Origin: Lachnospiraceae bacterium Marseille-Q4251
GTDB taxonomy: Bacteria > Bacillota > Clostridia > Lachnospirales > Lachnospiraceae
Assembly: GCA_018223435.1 (NCBI GenBank)
Contig: JAGTTO010000001.1
Location: 3,596,001 to 3,660,000, forward strand
Reading direction: 5' to 3'
Length of the DNA: 64,000 nt
Shown: positions 6,752 to 15,754 of the stretch, in pieces
How the letters are laid out: the number at the start of each line of letters is the position of its first letter
Position numbering within the stretch: position 1 is the stretch's first letter
Notes under the pieces: generated by a model
Told to the model about the DNA's origin: nothing
Database searches by the model: none
What the model saw: the letters and a program-made list of their open reading frames with translations, nothing else
Position numbers and translations under genes: made by a program

Positions 6752-9691
6752 ATGGCTACAGAAGGCAGAACCACTGTACAGCTTTCACTGAAAAATCTGT
6801 ACCGCCTGCTTACAGTGAAGGATTACCCGGTCTATTCCACAGGGATCCTTCGGAGAAAAAATAAAAAGGGACTCACTCTGGTCCGCTTCTGGGATGAGTA
6901 CCTTTCCTATGAGTGGAGAAATACCGTTCACGGACGGCTGATATGGAGAATCAGCGGCAGCAGAAACCGCTATCATTCGGAAATCTGCAATCGCCGGGCT
7001 GATTTCCCGCTGTATGAGGTCTACATCCAGGAGGTGCTGGACGGGCTGACGGCGGAGAGCTTTGGCAAACAGCTCCGGCTTTTTGAAAAATTTCTGACGG
7101 AACGGGAATACGATCATTCGGTCTTTATCATTAAACTAAAAGAATTTCTTCTGGAAGCGGAAAAAGAAGATCCCTGGCTTTCGAAAGACTGTGCGAAGCT
7201 TCTTCTCTCCTGGGTCAGCGACGTGGAGAAGAACCGGAAGAAGCTGCCGGAACGCTTTCAGGCGGGCTGGCTTCTGACGATGCTCTCGCTTCACGCGATG
7301 GCGGGAGACCAGATGGATACGGAAAAAATGAGGGAGCTTAGGAAACGGAAGGATCTGGCACCGGAGCTTCTCTGGAGAAAACTGGAACAGGAGCAGGAGA
7401 AACGCCAGCCCGTCTTTCTGACCTCGAGAAACAGCGAACTCTGTGTGGCACCCCTGGAGGGAGAACATTTCTTCGGCCGGGAGGAGGAGCTCTACGATCT
7501 CAAGGAGATGCTGGAAAACGGTGGAAAATTTCTGCTCACAGGCCTGGGCGGCATAGGAAAAACCGAGCTCTTAAGACAGCTTCTGATCTGGTGTGAGCGG
7601 GAAAGAAAAGCGAGAAAAATCGCCGTGGTCCAGTACACAGGCAGTCTTTCCGACAGCCTGAACCGGAGCTTTTTCGAACTTAATGCGGCGGATCAGGAGG
7701 TACGCTTTCATGAGTGTCTCTATCGCCTTTCCGGAAAGAAAACGGTTCTTTTTCTTGACAACGTGGATCGCACGGAGGAGGAAGATCCGGGGCTTCTGGA
7801 ATTAAAGGAGCTCTCCTGTACGGTCTTTGTCTCCAGCCGTATCAAGAAGCTGGAAGGTTTCCGGAATTTCTCGGTGGGAACCCCGAGAAAGAGCGCTCTG
7901 GGGTTGATTTTCCGGGATAACTATGAGCGGACTTTAAATATGGAAGAACGGGAGAACTTGAATCAGCTGCTTGAAAAAAAGCTCTTTCAGCACCCGTTGA
8001 CACTGCGGCTTCTGGGAAAAGCAGCCGGGGCAAGGCTCTGGACGCTGGAAGAACTGGAGCGGGAGCTTGAGACTGCCTGGGCGGAAACAGCCGGGGACGC
8101 GGGGCTTCGGGATATGTACCGGAGGCTCTATCAGCTGTCCGGGGCAACTGCCGCCGGAGAAAAGCTGGTGCGGATCTTCGCAATCCTGCCCTACCGGAAG
8201 ATTACGAGAACTTTCACAAAAATGTTTTTCCAGGGCTTTTTGAAAAAAGGAGAGCTTCTGGCGGAGGAACTTGGAAAACTTACGGGCCTTGGGTGGCTTG
8301 AGGATACTGGGGACGGCTACCGCATGCATCCGGTGATCGCCGAGAGCATCCGGATGAAGGCACCTCTGGAGGAAGAGTTTCTTCCCTTCTGGGAACGGGC
8401 GGAAAAATGTTTCTTTGACGGGCAGCCGGGGGCTGCGGAGGATCCGGCGATGGAGGAGCTAGCCTGGATGATCTGGAACGCCGTATCCAGCATCAGCGGA
8501 GAAGTCAGCGACCGGCTGGTAGGCTTGGGCCTGAAAGCTCTCTTCTACATGAGGAGCCGTTACCGGGCCGGGGAGAAGCTTCAGAGTCTGATCGAGCGGT
8601 GTCCGGAGCTTTCGGATGAGCATCTCTTTATGGTGAGAAGCCTTCAGTTGGAATTTATGACGGAGTTCGGTGATTACGGAAAGCAGTTTGCTTTTTACAT
8701 GGAAAAAGGCCTCCTCTCGGAGGAACAGCTTCTGAACGCCCTAACCAACTATGGGCAGCGTCTCCTTGCATCAGGAAAACTTACGGAGACAGAAACTCTC
8801 GTCTCGGAAGTTTTCCAGTGGACGGAGAGTCTGACCTTCAGGGTTTACGGAGAATTTCTGCTGGGCCAGTGCTGTTACTACCGGGCGAAATTTCCTGCGG
8901 CCATCGCTGTTTTTGAAAAGGCGATCTGGCTGATTCTCTGCCGCAAGTCGGCTTCCAGGGCGGAAGAGGAAAACATAAGAATCCAGAGAGCTGTGGATGA
9001 GGGCCTGGGCGAGTTTCTCGGAGATATTCTCTATATGAAAGGCATGACTCATCTCGGAATCGGGGAGCGGAAAGAGGCCGATCAGAGCCTGGCCGTTCTG
9101 GAAGAGGTGGTAAAGGCTCTGGGAAATCCGCCTACCCTGCTGCTCTGTCTGGAACAGCTTCGGGGACAGGCCGCGAGCTGCCGGGGAGAAGCGGAGGAAG
9201 CCCTTACTTTCATGGAACGCCACAAGAGAATGGTGGAAGAATTTGCCGGAAAGAACCATATCAACTATCTGGCGGCCTGCGGTGAGCTGGGAACCGCCTA
9301 CAACCGGGTGGGCAACCGCAAAAAAGCTCTGGAAAACCAGCTTCTGATGCGGGAAGGCCTTCTCAAAACCGCTTACGATCAGGGAAATACGCTTTCCCTC
9401 GCGGACAACAACATCGGCGTGACCTGCATTGACGATGGAAGGCCGGAGGAAGCCGTTATATATCTTACGGAGGCCTATCAGCTGGCGGAGGAAAAGAACC
9501 TCGGCGAGATCGCCTGTGCGGAACCGGCCTGGAATCTGGCCCGGGCTTACCGGCTTCTGGGGGATGAGGAGAAGGAAAAAGAGTTCCTCACAAAAGCCCT
9601 CCAGGGCTTCCGGAACAACTACGCGCCGGAGCATCCGAAGAGGCTGGCTGCAGAAAAACGGGAGCAGGAACTGAACGAAAAGAGAGACTGA
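6752..9691 (+). CDS. STAND-class ATPase with TPR C-terminus
   Basis: A 979-residue signalling-type NTPase. Residues 1-240 are an alpha-helical region I do not recognise. Residues 245-400 form an NB-ARC-like ATPase: FGREEEL before the core, Walker A GLGGIGKTEL (about 265-273), Walker B VLFLDNVD (about 332-339) and a sensor-like FVSSR. A winged-helix-like segment follows, and residues 560-979 hold tetratricopeptide repeats of the kind that bind peptides. Such proteins act as ligand-triggered switches in bacterial signalling or phage defence. No effector enzyme domain is visible, so the output is unknown. The start is ATG 6752 behind GGAAGGGAGAA. It has its own terminator and no operon partner. 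Confidence 0.75.
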   Translation: MATEGRTTVQLSLKNLYRLLTVKDYPVYSTGILRRKNKKGLTLVRFWDEYLSYEWRNTVHGRLIWRISGSRNRYHSEICNRRADFPLYEVYIQEVLDGLTAESFGKQLRLFEKFLTEREYDHSVFIIKLKEFLLEAEKEDPWLSKDCAKLLLSWVSDVEKNRKKLPERFQAGWLLTMLSLHAMAGDQMDTEKMRELRKRKDLAPELLWRKLEQEQEKRQPVFLTSRNSELCVAPLEGEHFFGREEELYDLKEMLENGGKFLLTGLGGIGKTELLRQLLIWCERERKARKIAVVQYTGSLSDSLNRSFFELNAADQEVRFHECLYRLSGKKTVLFLDNVDRTEEEDPGLLELKELSCTVFVSSRIKKLEGFRNFSVGTPRKSALGLIFRDNYERTLNMEERENLNQLLEKKLFQHPLTLRLLGKAAGARLWTLEELERELETAWAETAGDAGLRDMYRRLYQLSGATAAGEKLVRIFAILPYRKITRTFTKMFFQGFLKKGELLAEELGKLTGLGWLEDTGDGYRMHPVIAESIRMKAPLEEEFLPFWERAEKCFFDGQPGAAEDPAMEELAWMIWNAVSSISGEVSDRLVGLGLKALFYMRSRYRAGEKLQSLIERCPELSDEHLFMVRSLQLEFMTEFGDYGKQFAFYMEKGLLSEEQLLNALTNYGQRLLASGKLTETETLVSEVFQWTESLTFRVYGEFLLGQCCYYRAKFPAAIAVFEKAIWLILCRKSASRAEEENIRIQRAVDEGLGEFLGDILYMKGMTHLGIGERKEADQSLAVLEEVVKALGNPPTLLLCLEQLRGQAASCRGEAEEALTFMERHKRMVEEFAGKNHINYLAACGELGTAYNRVGNRKKALENQLLMREGLLKTAYDQGNTLSLADNNIGVTCIDDGRPEEAVIYLTEAYQLAEEKNLGEIACAEPAWNLARAYRLLGDEEKEKEFLTKALQGFRNNYAPEHPKRLAAEKREQELNEKRD

Positions 9692-9696
9692 ATGAG

Positions 9697-9736
9697 ATGC
9701 GTCTGAGGGAAAAATTCCTTCAGGCGCATTTTTTTC
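9697..9736 (+). terminator. Terminator of the STAND ATPase gene
   Basis: The stem ATGCGTCTGAGGGAA pairs with TTCCTTCAGGCGCAT through a short A loop, with small mismatches, and is followed by a run of seven T. Confidence 0.85.
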
Positions 9737-9833
9737 TGGTAAAGGGGGCGGGAAGATGATAAAATAAAATCTGATTGCTGCCTGACCGGCAAAAACGGAC
9801 AGGCAGGAGAAACACGAGATTGAAGGAAATTTT

Positions 9834-12572
9834 ATGGAAGATAAAGAAAAACTGACACTGGGCATTCTTGCCCATGTGGATGCGGGAAAGACAACGCTGG
9901 CGGAGAGCATTCTCTATCTTAGGGGCAGCATCCGAAAAATCGGCCGGGTGGACCACGGCGATGCCTTTCTCGATAACTATGAGCTGGAGCGATCCAGAGG
10001 AATCACAATCTTCTCCAAACAGGCAAGGCTGACCTTGGGGAACCGGGAAGTGACCCTTCTCGATACCCCGGGCCATGTGGACTTTTCTGCGGAGATGGAG
10101 CGGACGCTTCAGGTACTGGATGCGGCGGTGCTGGTCATCAGTGGGGCCGACGGCGTTCAGGGCCATGTGGAGACCCTCTGGAAGCTTTTGAAATATTATC
10201 AGATTCCGGTCTTTCTCTTTGTGAACAAGATGGATCAGGAAGGGACGGACCGGGAAAAACTCCTCTCGGAGCTCAAGAAACGGCTGGATGGAAACTGTGT
10301 GGATTTCAATCAGGAAGAGACGGATTATGCGGCTTTCGCGGAAGAGGCGGCCATGAGCGATGAAAAGCTTCTGGAAGAATACCTGGAGAGCGGAAGCGTG
10401 GATCGTAAGCTTTTGAAAAAAGCCATCGCCGATCGTAAGCTTTTCCCCTGCTTTTTCGGCTCCGCCCTTAAAATTCAGGGGGTGGAGGAGCTCTTAAAGG
10501 GCCTTGAAACCTATGCGAGCACCAGTCCTTACCGGAAAAATTTTTCTGCCAGGGTTTATAAGATCAGCCGCGACGAGGCCGGAAACCGTTTGACGCATCT
10601 CAAAGTGACGGGCGGTGTCCTGAAGGTGAAAATGCCGCTGACCAACCGGCGGGAAGGCCTGGAGGAGAGCGAGATCTGGGAGGAAAAAGCGGACCAGATC
10701 CGGCTCTACTCCGGAGCAGGCTATCAGGCCGTAAACGAGGCCGGGCCGGGAAGCATCTGCGCCGTCACAGGCTTAAGCAGAACCTTTGCCGGGGAAGGTC
10801 TGGGCGAGGAGGCGGAAGGAAATCTTCCGATTCTGGAGCCGGTGCTGACCTACCGCATCGAACTTCCGGAGGGGACGAACGTTCATGAGACCTTTTTAAA
10901 GCTTCTCAAGCTGGAGGAGGAGATCCCTGAGCTTCACATTGTCTGGAATGAACGACTCGGCGAGATTCATGCCCAGGTTATGGGAGAGGTGCAGATCGAG
11001 ATCCTGAAAAGTCTGATTCGGGACCGCTTCCGGCTGGATGTGGAGTTTGGCGACGGAAACATTGTCTACAAGGAGACGATTCTGGAACCTGTGGAGGGCG
11101 TAGGCCATTTCGAGCCTCTGCGCCATTACGCCGAGGTGCATCTTCTCCTGGAACCGGCGGAGCGGGGCAGCGGCCTGAGCTTCGATACGGTCTGCAGCGA
11201 GGATGTGCTGGACCGGAACTGGCAGCGGCTGATTCTCACCCATCTGGAAGAGAAAAAGCACCTGGGCGTACTCACAGGTTCCGAGATTACGGATATGAAG
11301 ATCACGCTTCTGACCGGCCGGGCCCATATCAAGCACACCGAGGGCGGCGATTTCCGGCAGGCGACCTACCGGGCCGTACGCCAGGGCCTTCGGAAGGCAA
11401 AGAGCATCCTTCTGGAGCCGGTGTATGAGTACCGGCTGGAGGTACCGGCTGACCTGGTGGGCCGGGCCATGGCGGATATCCAGCGCATGAACGGCAAATT
11501 TTCCGGGCCGGAGCTGGAGGGAGAGATGGCAGTTCTCACCGGAACCGCGCCGGTTTCCGCGATGCGGGGCTACCCGAGGGAAGTGACAGCCTACAGCCGC
11601 GGCAGAGGCAGGATTTCCGTGGCTCTTTCCGGCTATGAGTCCTGCCACAACGGCGAGGAGATCGCGGCTCTTTCCGGCTACGACCCCGACGGAGATATGG
11701 AAAATCCCACCGGTTCCGTTTTCTGCGCCCACGGAGCCGGCTTCGTGGTGGACTGGGACCAGGTGGAGGATTATATGCACCTTGAGAGCGCCTGGGGAAA
11801 CGGCGGAGAGAAAACGGAACCCGAGGGCCTGCCCGTGACGGAGAGCATCCGAAGACAGCGGGCGGCGGAGGCCGAAACCTATGCCTCCGAGGAAGAGTTG
11901 AAGGCGATTTTCGAGCGGACCTACGGGCCGGTGAAAAAGGAGAGAGGAAGCTTTGAAAAAAGAGTCCGCCGCTCTTCCTCCGATAGTGTCTCTGCCTACC
12001 GACCGATAAAGAAAGAGATGCCTCAGGAGCAGTATCTTCTGGTGGATGGCTACAACATCATTTTCTCCTGGGAGGATTTAAACGAGCTCTCCAGGGTGAA
12101 CATGGAAGGGGCCAGAAGCAAGCTGGCGGATCTTCTCTGCAACTATCAGGGATACCGGAAATGCCATGTGATCCTGGTTTTTGACGCCTACAAGGTGGAA
12201 GGAAACCACGGGGAAGTCGTGAAATATCACAACATTCACATCGTTTATACGAAAGAGGCGGAGACCGCCGACCAGTACATTGAGAAGACAGTCCACGCCA
12301 TCGGCCGGAAATACGGGGTGACGGTGGCGACCTCCGACGGTCTGGAGCAGGTTATCATCCTGGGACAGGGAGCAAGACGCCTCTCGGCCAGAGGTTTACG
12401 GGAAGAGATCGAGGCTGCCAGCACCGAGATCCGCGGCGACTACCTGAACCGGCAGGGGCCGACGAAAAATCTCCTGATTCATCAGCTTCCCGGGGAAATG
12501 GCGGAGCTTATGGAGGATGTGCGTCTGGGCCGGCGTACCATGGAGGACGGAAAGAAAAAGGGGAGTAAATAA
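9834..12572 (+). CDS. TetM/EF-G-like ribosomal GTPase fused to a Rae1/YacP NYN nuclease domain
   Basis: A 912-residue protein. Residues 1-650 match the ribosomal-protection family of EF-G paralogues: G1 AHVDAGKTT (13-21), switch I RGIT, G3 DTPGH (about 76-80) and G4 NKMD (about 130-133). Elongation-factor domains II-V follow. After a charged linker (about 670-730), residues 733-895 form a NYN/PIN domain starting LLVDGYNII. It has conserved acidic positions (VFDA, ETADQYIEK, ATSDGLEQ) as in Bacillus Rae1, which cleaves mRNA in the ribosomal A site. The architecture suggests a ribosome-bound GTPase that delivers an mRNase. Tetracycline resistance is not implied. It is followed 18 bases later by an acetyltransferase gene, probably co-transcribed. 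Confidence 0.85.
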   Translation: MEDKEKLTLGILAHVDAGKTTLAESILYLRGSIRKIGRVDHGDAFLDNYELERSRGITIFSKQARLTLGNREVTLLDTPGHVDFSAEMERTLQVLDAAVLVISGADGVQGHVETLWKLLKYYQIPVFLFVNKMDQEGTDREKLLSELKKRLDGNCVDFNQEETDYAAFAEEAAMSDEKLLEEYLESGSVDRKLLKKAIADRKLFPCFFGSALKIQGVEELLKGLETYASTSPYRKNFSARVYKISRDEAGNRLTHLKVTGGVLKVKMPLTNRREGLEESEIWEEKADQIRLYSGAGYQAVNEAGPGSICAVTGLSRTFAGEGLGEEAEGNLPILEPVLTYRIELPEGTNVHETFLKLLKLEEEIPELHIVWNERLGEIHAQVMGEVQIEILKSLIRDRFRLDVEFGDGNIVYKETILEPVEGVGHFEPLRHYAEVHLLLEPAERGSGLSFDTVCSEDVLDRNWQRLILTHLEEKKHLGVLTGSEITDMKITLLTGRAHIKHTEGGDFRQATYRAVRQGLRKAKSILLEPVYEYRLEVPADLVGRAMADIQRMNGKFSGPELEGEMAVLTGTAPVSAMRGYPREVTAYSRGRGRISVALSGYESCHNGEEIAALSGYDPDGDMENPTGSVFCAHGAGFVVDWDQVEDYMHLESAWGNGGEKTEPEGLPVTESIRRQRAAEAETYASEEELKAIFERTYGPVKKERGSFEKRVRRSSSDSVSAYRPIKKEMPQEQYLLVDGYNIIFSWEDLNELSRVNMEGARSKLADLLCNYQGYRKCHVILVFDAYKVEGNHGEVVKYHNIHIVYTKEAETADQYIEKTVHAIGRKYGVTVATSDGLEQVIILGQGARRLSARGLREEIEAASTEIRGDYLNRQGPTKNLLIHQLPGEMAELMEDVRLGRRTMEDGKKKGSK

Positions 12573-12590
12573 CTTAAGAAGGGACGAATA

Positions 12591-13130
12591 ATGGACGATA
12601 CACTGATTTACCGCAAGATAGAACTGGAAGAGCTGAACCTGGATCTCTTCCGGAAATTTGAGCGCCGGCAGAACGTGGCCCGGCAGCTTCAGAAACAGGG
12701 GGATGCCTGGGTGGAAAAGCCGGTCTCTCTGGTGGAGGAATGGTCAAGAGAAGACTATGAATTTCTGCTGACCTGCCTTCAGAATACGATTCAGGAGGGC
12801 GGCGTGGTCTTCGGAGCCTTTGAAGGAAACGCTGTAAAAGGCTTTGCCTCGATCTCCGGAAAGCCCTTCGGCTACGCCGGAACCTACCGGGATCTCACAA
12901 GCCTTCATGTCTCAAGAGAGCTTCGGGGCCGGGGAATCGGCACCCGCCTCTTCCATCTGGCCGCCGGCTGGGCTCTGGCCATGGGCGGACAGAAACTTTA
13001 CATCGCCGCCAATCCGGCCATCGAAAGCCAGCTCTTTTACCGGGCTTTGGGCTGCACCGACGCCATGGAGCTCAACGAGGAGCATGTGAAAAACGGGCCG
13101 ACGGACCGGCAGATGGAGTATGTGCTGTAA
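12591..13130 (+). CDS. GNAT family N-acetyltransferase
   Basis: A 179-residue acetyltransferase. The acetyl-CoA pyrophosphate loop is visible as RGRGIGTRLF (about residues 112-121), preceded by the beta-4 strand TSLHVSRELR and followed by KLYIAANPAIESQLFYRALGC, the usual GNAT motif B. The substrate cannot be told. It starts 18 bases after the GTPase-NYN gene behind AAGAAGGGACG, so the two are likely one transcript. A role in modifying a ribosomal or antibiotic amine would be speculation. Confidence 0.85.
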   Translation: MDDTLIYRKIELEELNLDLFRKFERRQNVARQLQKQGDAWVEKPVSLVEEWSREDYEFLLTCLQNTIQEGGVVFGAFEGNAVKGFASISGKPFGYAGTYRDLTSLHVSRELRGRGIGTRLFHLAAGWALAMGGQKLYIAANPAIESQLFYRALGCTDAMELNEEHVKNGPTDRQMEYVL

Positions 13131-13139
13131 AAAAACTCC

Positions 13140-13342
13140 TCGACAGTCTCTTTCTCTTTGTGATATAAAGAATGCAATTCATTTCGGAGTAAAGAGGCTG
13201 TGATAAGAAAGAGTAGCAGGAAGGATGCCAGACAGAAAGCTGTCGGCTGATGAGAGGCGCGTGGATAGTTCCTGTGAATACGTCTTTGAACTTCACACCA
13301 AAAGAGAGGTTCTCGAGTAGGCTGTGACGGAGATCCCACCGG
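13140..13342 (+). promoter_or_regulatory. Tyrosine T-box leader remnant with promoter
   Basis: A promoter-like pair TCGACA (13140) and TATAAA (13164), spaced 18, precedes a T-box stem I. It shows GAGTAG (about 13211), a distal AGAAAGC...GGCTGATGAGAGG region, and the specifier loop TGAATACGTC with the tyrosine codon TAC at 13279-13281. The GAGTAGGCTGTGACGG segment that leads into the later stems follows. The leader stops at CCACCG, and I see no antiterminator T-box sequence (GGTGG-ACCGCG) or terminator. It should therefore be non-functional as a tRNA sensor. Confidence 0.75.
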
Positions 13343-13375
13343 AAAAAGCAAGGGCCTGAACCAGAGCAGAAATGA

Positions 13376-13513
13376 ATTTTTGCGGTTTTAAAACAGGGCG
13401 GCGTACAGCTGGACGGCGAGAAGATCGGCATGGAGGCCCTCGAACAGGAAGTGGCAGCGGGAAGCGTGCTTAAGATTGGAAAAAAGAAATTTTTAAGGTT
13501 TGTTAAAGCTTAA
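13376..13513 (+). pseudogene. tyrS: Tail of a deleted tyrosyl-tRNA synthetase gene
   Basis: The frame from 13376 encodes AVLKQGGVQLDGEKI, then about 27 more residues ending SVLKIGKKKFLRFVKA and stop. This is the C-terminal S4-like RNA-binding end of TyrRS. A stop codon (TGA, 13373-13375) lies immediately upstream, and no catalytic domain is present. It sits about 35 bases after the truncated tyrosine T-box leader, so the body of the gene, roughly 1.1 kb, has been lost. A functional TyrRS must be encoded elsewhere. Confidence 0.75.
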
Positions 13514-13538
13514 CTGGAAAAAACTTGCAGAGTATGAT
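13510..13538 (+). promoter_or_regulatory. Promoter of thyX
   Basis: TTAACT (13510-13515) and TATGAT (13533-13538) are separated by 17 bases. The -35 box overlaps the stop codon of the tyrS remnant, so the scar now supplies part of this promoter region. Confidence 0.5.
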
Positions 13539-13650
13539 AACATAAACCAGAATGTGTCCCGATTTGGGGCATAAATAAAAAAAGAAAATTTGGACAGACT
13601 GTTCCAATAGAAAAGCCTGTGGGCGGAAGATAAGAGAGGAGCAACAGAAG

Positions 13651-14298
13651 ATGAAGATCGTACCGGCAAGCATAGAGATCATCAGCACAGAACCTTACGA
13701 GGAGATGTTAAAAAGAGTAGAGAGGGCAGGCCGTGTCTGCTACAAGAGCGAGGGCAGCATCGAGGATGGTTCCGCAGAGCGTTTTATCCGAAACATCCTG
13801 AAAAGAGGCCACGAATCCGTGATCGAGCATGCGGGAATCACCGTGAAAGTGACCTGTGACCGGGGCGTGACTCACGAGATCGTCCGCCATCGTCTGGCCA
13901 GCTACAGCCAGGAGAGCACCCGTTACTGCAACTATTCCAAGGATAAATTTGAAAATCAGATTTCCTGCATCGACATTGCCAACGGCTTCTCCTATGACCT
14001 GAACAAAGAGGAAGACCGCCAGAAATACCTTCTCTGGCAGGAGGCCATGGAATCCGCAGAAAAATATTACTTCAAAATGCTGGAGCTTGGAGCCCGGGCC
14101 GAAGAAGCCAGAAGCATCCTCCCGAACTCCCTGAAGACCGAAATCGTCATGACCATGGACCTTCGTGAGTGGAGACACTTCATCTGTCTCCGCGGTTCCA
14201 AAGCCGCCCACCCCCAGATCCGCGAGATCACCCGTATGATCCTCAAAGAATTTCAGGAGAGATATCCGCTGTTCTTTGAAGATCTGACAGCGGAATAA
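13651..14298 (+). CDS. thyX: Flavin-dependent thymidylate synthase ThyX
   Basis: A 215-residue enzyme that makes dTMP from dUMP using FAD, NADPH and methylene-tetrahydrofolate. The ThyX motif RHR-x7-S is seen as RHRLASYSQES (about residues 79-89). Substrate-binding elements around SILPNSLKTEIVMTMDLREW and FICLRGSKAAHPQIR are intact. The start is ATG 13651 behind AGAGGAGCAACAG. The next gene starts 18 bases after the stop, so the pair may be co-transcribed although the functions are not obviously linked. Confidence 0.95.
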   Translation: MKIVPASIEIISTEPYEEMLKRVERAGRVCYKSEGSIEDGSAERFIRNILKRGHESVIEHAGITVKVTCDRGVTHEIVRHRLASYSQESTRYCNYSKDKFENQISCIDIANGFSYDLNKEEDRQKYLLWQEAMESAEKYYFKMLELGARAEEARSILPNSLKTEIVMTMDLREWRHFICLRGSKAAHPQIREITRMILKEFQERYPLFFEDLTAE

Positions 14299-14316
14299 AA
14301 CATACGGGAGGAACTT

Positions 14317-15690
14317 ATGGAGACACATCACAACAAACGAAGTACCTTTTCAGGAAAGCTGGGATTTGTGTTGTCGGCAGCGGGGGCTTCCGTTGGCCTT
14401 GGTAACATCTGGCGCTTTCCTTATCTGGCGGCAAAGTACGGCGGAGGAATCTTTCTCCTGATCTATATCATTCTGGCCCTGACCTTTGGCTATACGATGA
14501 TCATGGCGGAGACTACGCTGGGCCGCATGACGCGAAAAAGTCCTGTGGGAGCCTATGCTTCCTTTGGAAAATCAAAATGGCTGTCTTTCGGCGGCTGGAT
14601 CAATGCTATTATTCCGGTGCTGATCGTTCCTTATTATTCCGTTATCGGCGGCTGGGTCATCAAATATCTTTTCAGTTATGTCATCGGCCAGGGGTCGGAG
14701 CTTGCAGCGGACGGATATTTTTCAGCCTTTATCTCTGACGGAGTTTCAACAGAGATTTGCTTTGTGATCTTTGCGCTGCTGACAGTGGGAATCATTTATG
14801 CAGGCGTCCGGAACGGTGTGGAGCGTGTATCTAAATTCATGATGCCGATTCTGGTGGTACTTTCCGTGATTATTGCTGTTTATTCCGTGACGAGACCGGG
14901 AGCTCTGGAAGGCGTAAAATATTTCCTGATCCCAAATGTGGAAAACTTTTCCTGGATGACGGTAGTGACAGCCATGGGCCAGATGTTCTATTCTCTGTCC
15001 ATCGCTATGGGAATCCTGATAACGTTTGGATCTTATATGAAAAAAGATATTTCCATCGAAGGTTCTACCAGGAACGTGGAGATCTTTGATACGGCCATTG
15101 CCATTATGGCGGGGCTTATGATCATTCCGGCAGTTTTCGCTTTTTCCGGTGGGGATGCGGAAAGCCTGCAGGCGGGACCGGCGCTGATGTTTATTACGAT
15201 TCCGAAAGTCTTTGCCAGCATGGGATTTGGTAACTTTGTAGGAATCCTGTTTTTCCTGCTAGTTCTCTGTGCGGCGCTCACAAGCTCCATTGCCCTGACA
15301 GAGAGTGCAGTTTCCACCTTCCAGGACGAGCTTGGCTGGAGCCGAAAAAAAGCCGCCCTCATCGTAGGCGTGATCATGATAGCTTTGGGAACTCTTTCTT
15401 GTCTGGGCTACGGCCCGCTGGCTGGAGTGCAGATCCTGAAGATGCAGTTTCTGGATTTCTTTGATTTCCTGACCAATTCCGTGATGATGCCCATCGCCGC
15501 CATTGCTACCTGCCTTCTGATCTCAAAAGTAGTGGGTACGAAAAAGATCGAGGAAGAAGTGCTTCTTGAAAACGGTACCTTCCGCAGAAAAAGAATCTTC
15601 AATTTTATGATCCGCTACCTTTGCCCCATTTTTGCAGCGATCATTCTGATCAGCTCTGTGGCGAATGCGTTTGGATGGATTTCCATGTAA
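14317..15690 (+). CDS. Sodium-dependent amino acid transporter (NSS/SNF family)
   Basis: A 457-residue protein with about eleven membrane segments. The sodium/substrate-binding helix 1 motif SVGLGNIWRFPYLAAKYGGG (about residues 25-44) is characteristic of the neurotransmitter:sodium symporter family. Later helices keep FSLSIAMGILITFGSY-like sequence around residue 225. Bacterial members with 11-12 segments import tryptophan, tyrosine, leucine or alanine; the substrate cannot be read here. It starts at 14317 behind GGGAGGAAC and ends at a bidirectional terminator. Confidence 0.92.
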   Translation: METHHNKRSTFSGKLGFVLSAAGASVGLGNIWRFPYLAAKYGGGIFLLIYIILALTFGYTMIMAETTLGRMTRKSPVGAYASFGKSKWLSFGGWINAIIPVLIVPYYSVIGGWVIKYLFSYVIGQGSELAADGYFSAFISDGVSTEICFVIFALLTVGIIYAGVRNGVERVSKFMMPILVVLSVIIAVYSVTRPGALEGVKYFLIPNVENFSWMTVVTAMGQMFYSLSIAMGILITFGSYMKKDISIEGSTRNVEIFDTAIAIMAGLMIIPAVFAFSGGDAESLQAGPALMFITIPKVFASMGFGNFVGILFFLLVLCAALTSSIALTESAVSTFQDELGWSRKKAALIVGVIMIALGTLSCLGYGPLAGVQILKMQFLDFFDFLTNSVMMPIAAIATCLLISKVVGTKKIEEEVLLENGTFRRKRIFNFMIRYLCPIFAAIILISSVANAFGWISM

Positions 15691-15695
15691 AAAAA

Positions 15696-15743
15696 GACTC
15701 CCATAAAGACCATACAGAAAGCAGGTTTTTATGGGAGTTTTTT
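15696..15743. terminator. Bidirectional terminator
   Basis: ACTCCCATAAA pairs with TTTATGGGAGT, flanked by an A-run on the left and TTTTTT on the right. It separates the converging transporter and phosphatase genes. Confidence 0.85.
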
Positions 15744-15754
15744 GTATCAGAGAA

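Noticed and set aside
9834..12572. Tetracycline resistance gene
   Set aside because: The GTPase part resembles TetM/TetO, but the C-terminal nuclease fusion and chromosomal setting point to a distinct family; resistance cannot be claimed from the sequence.
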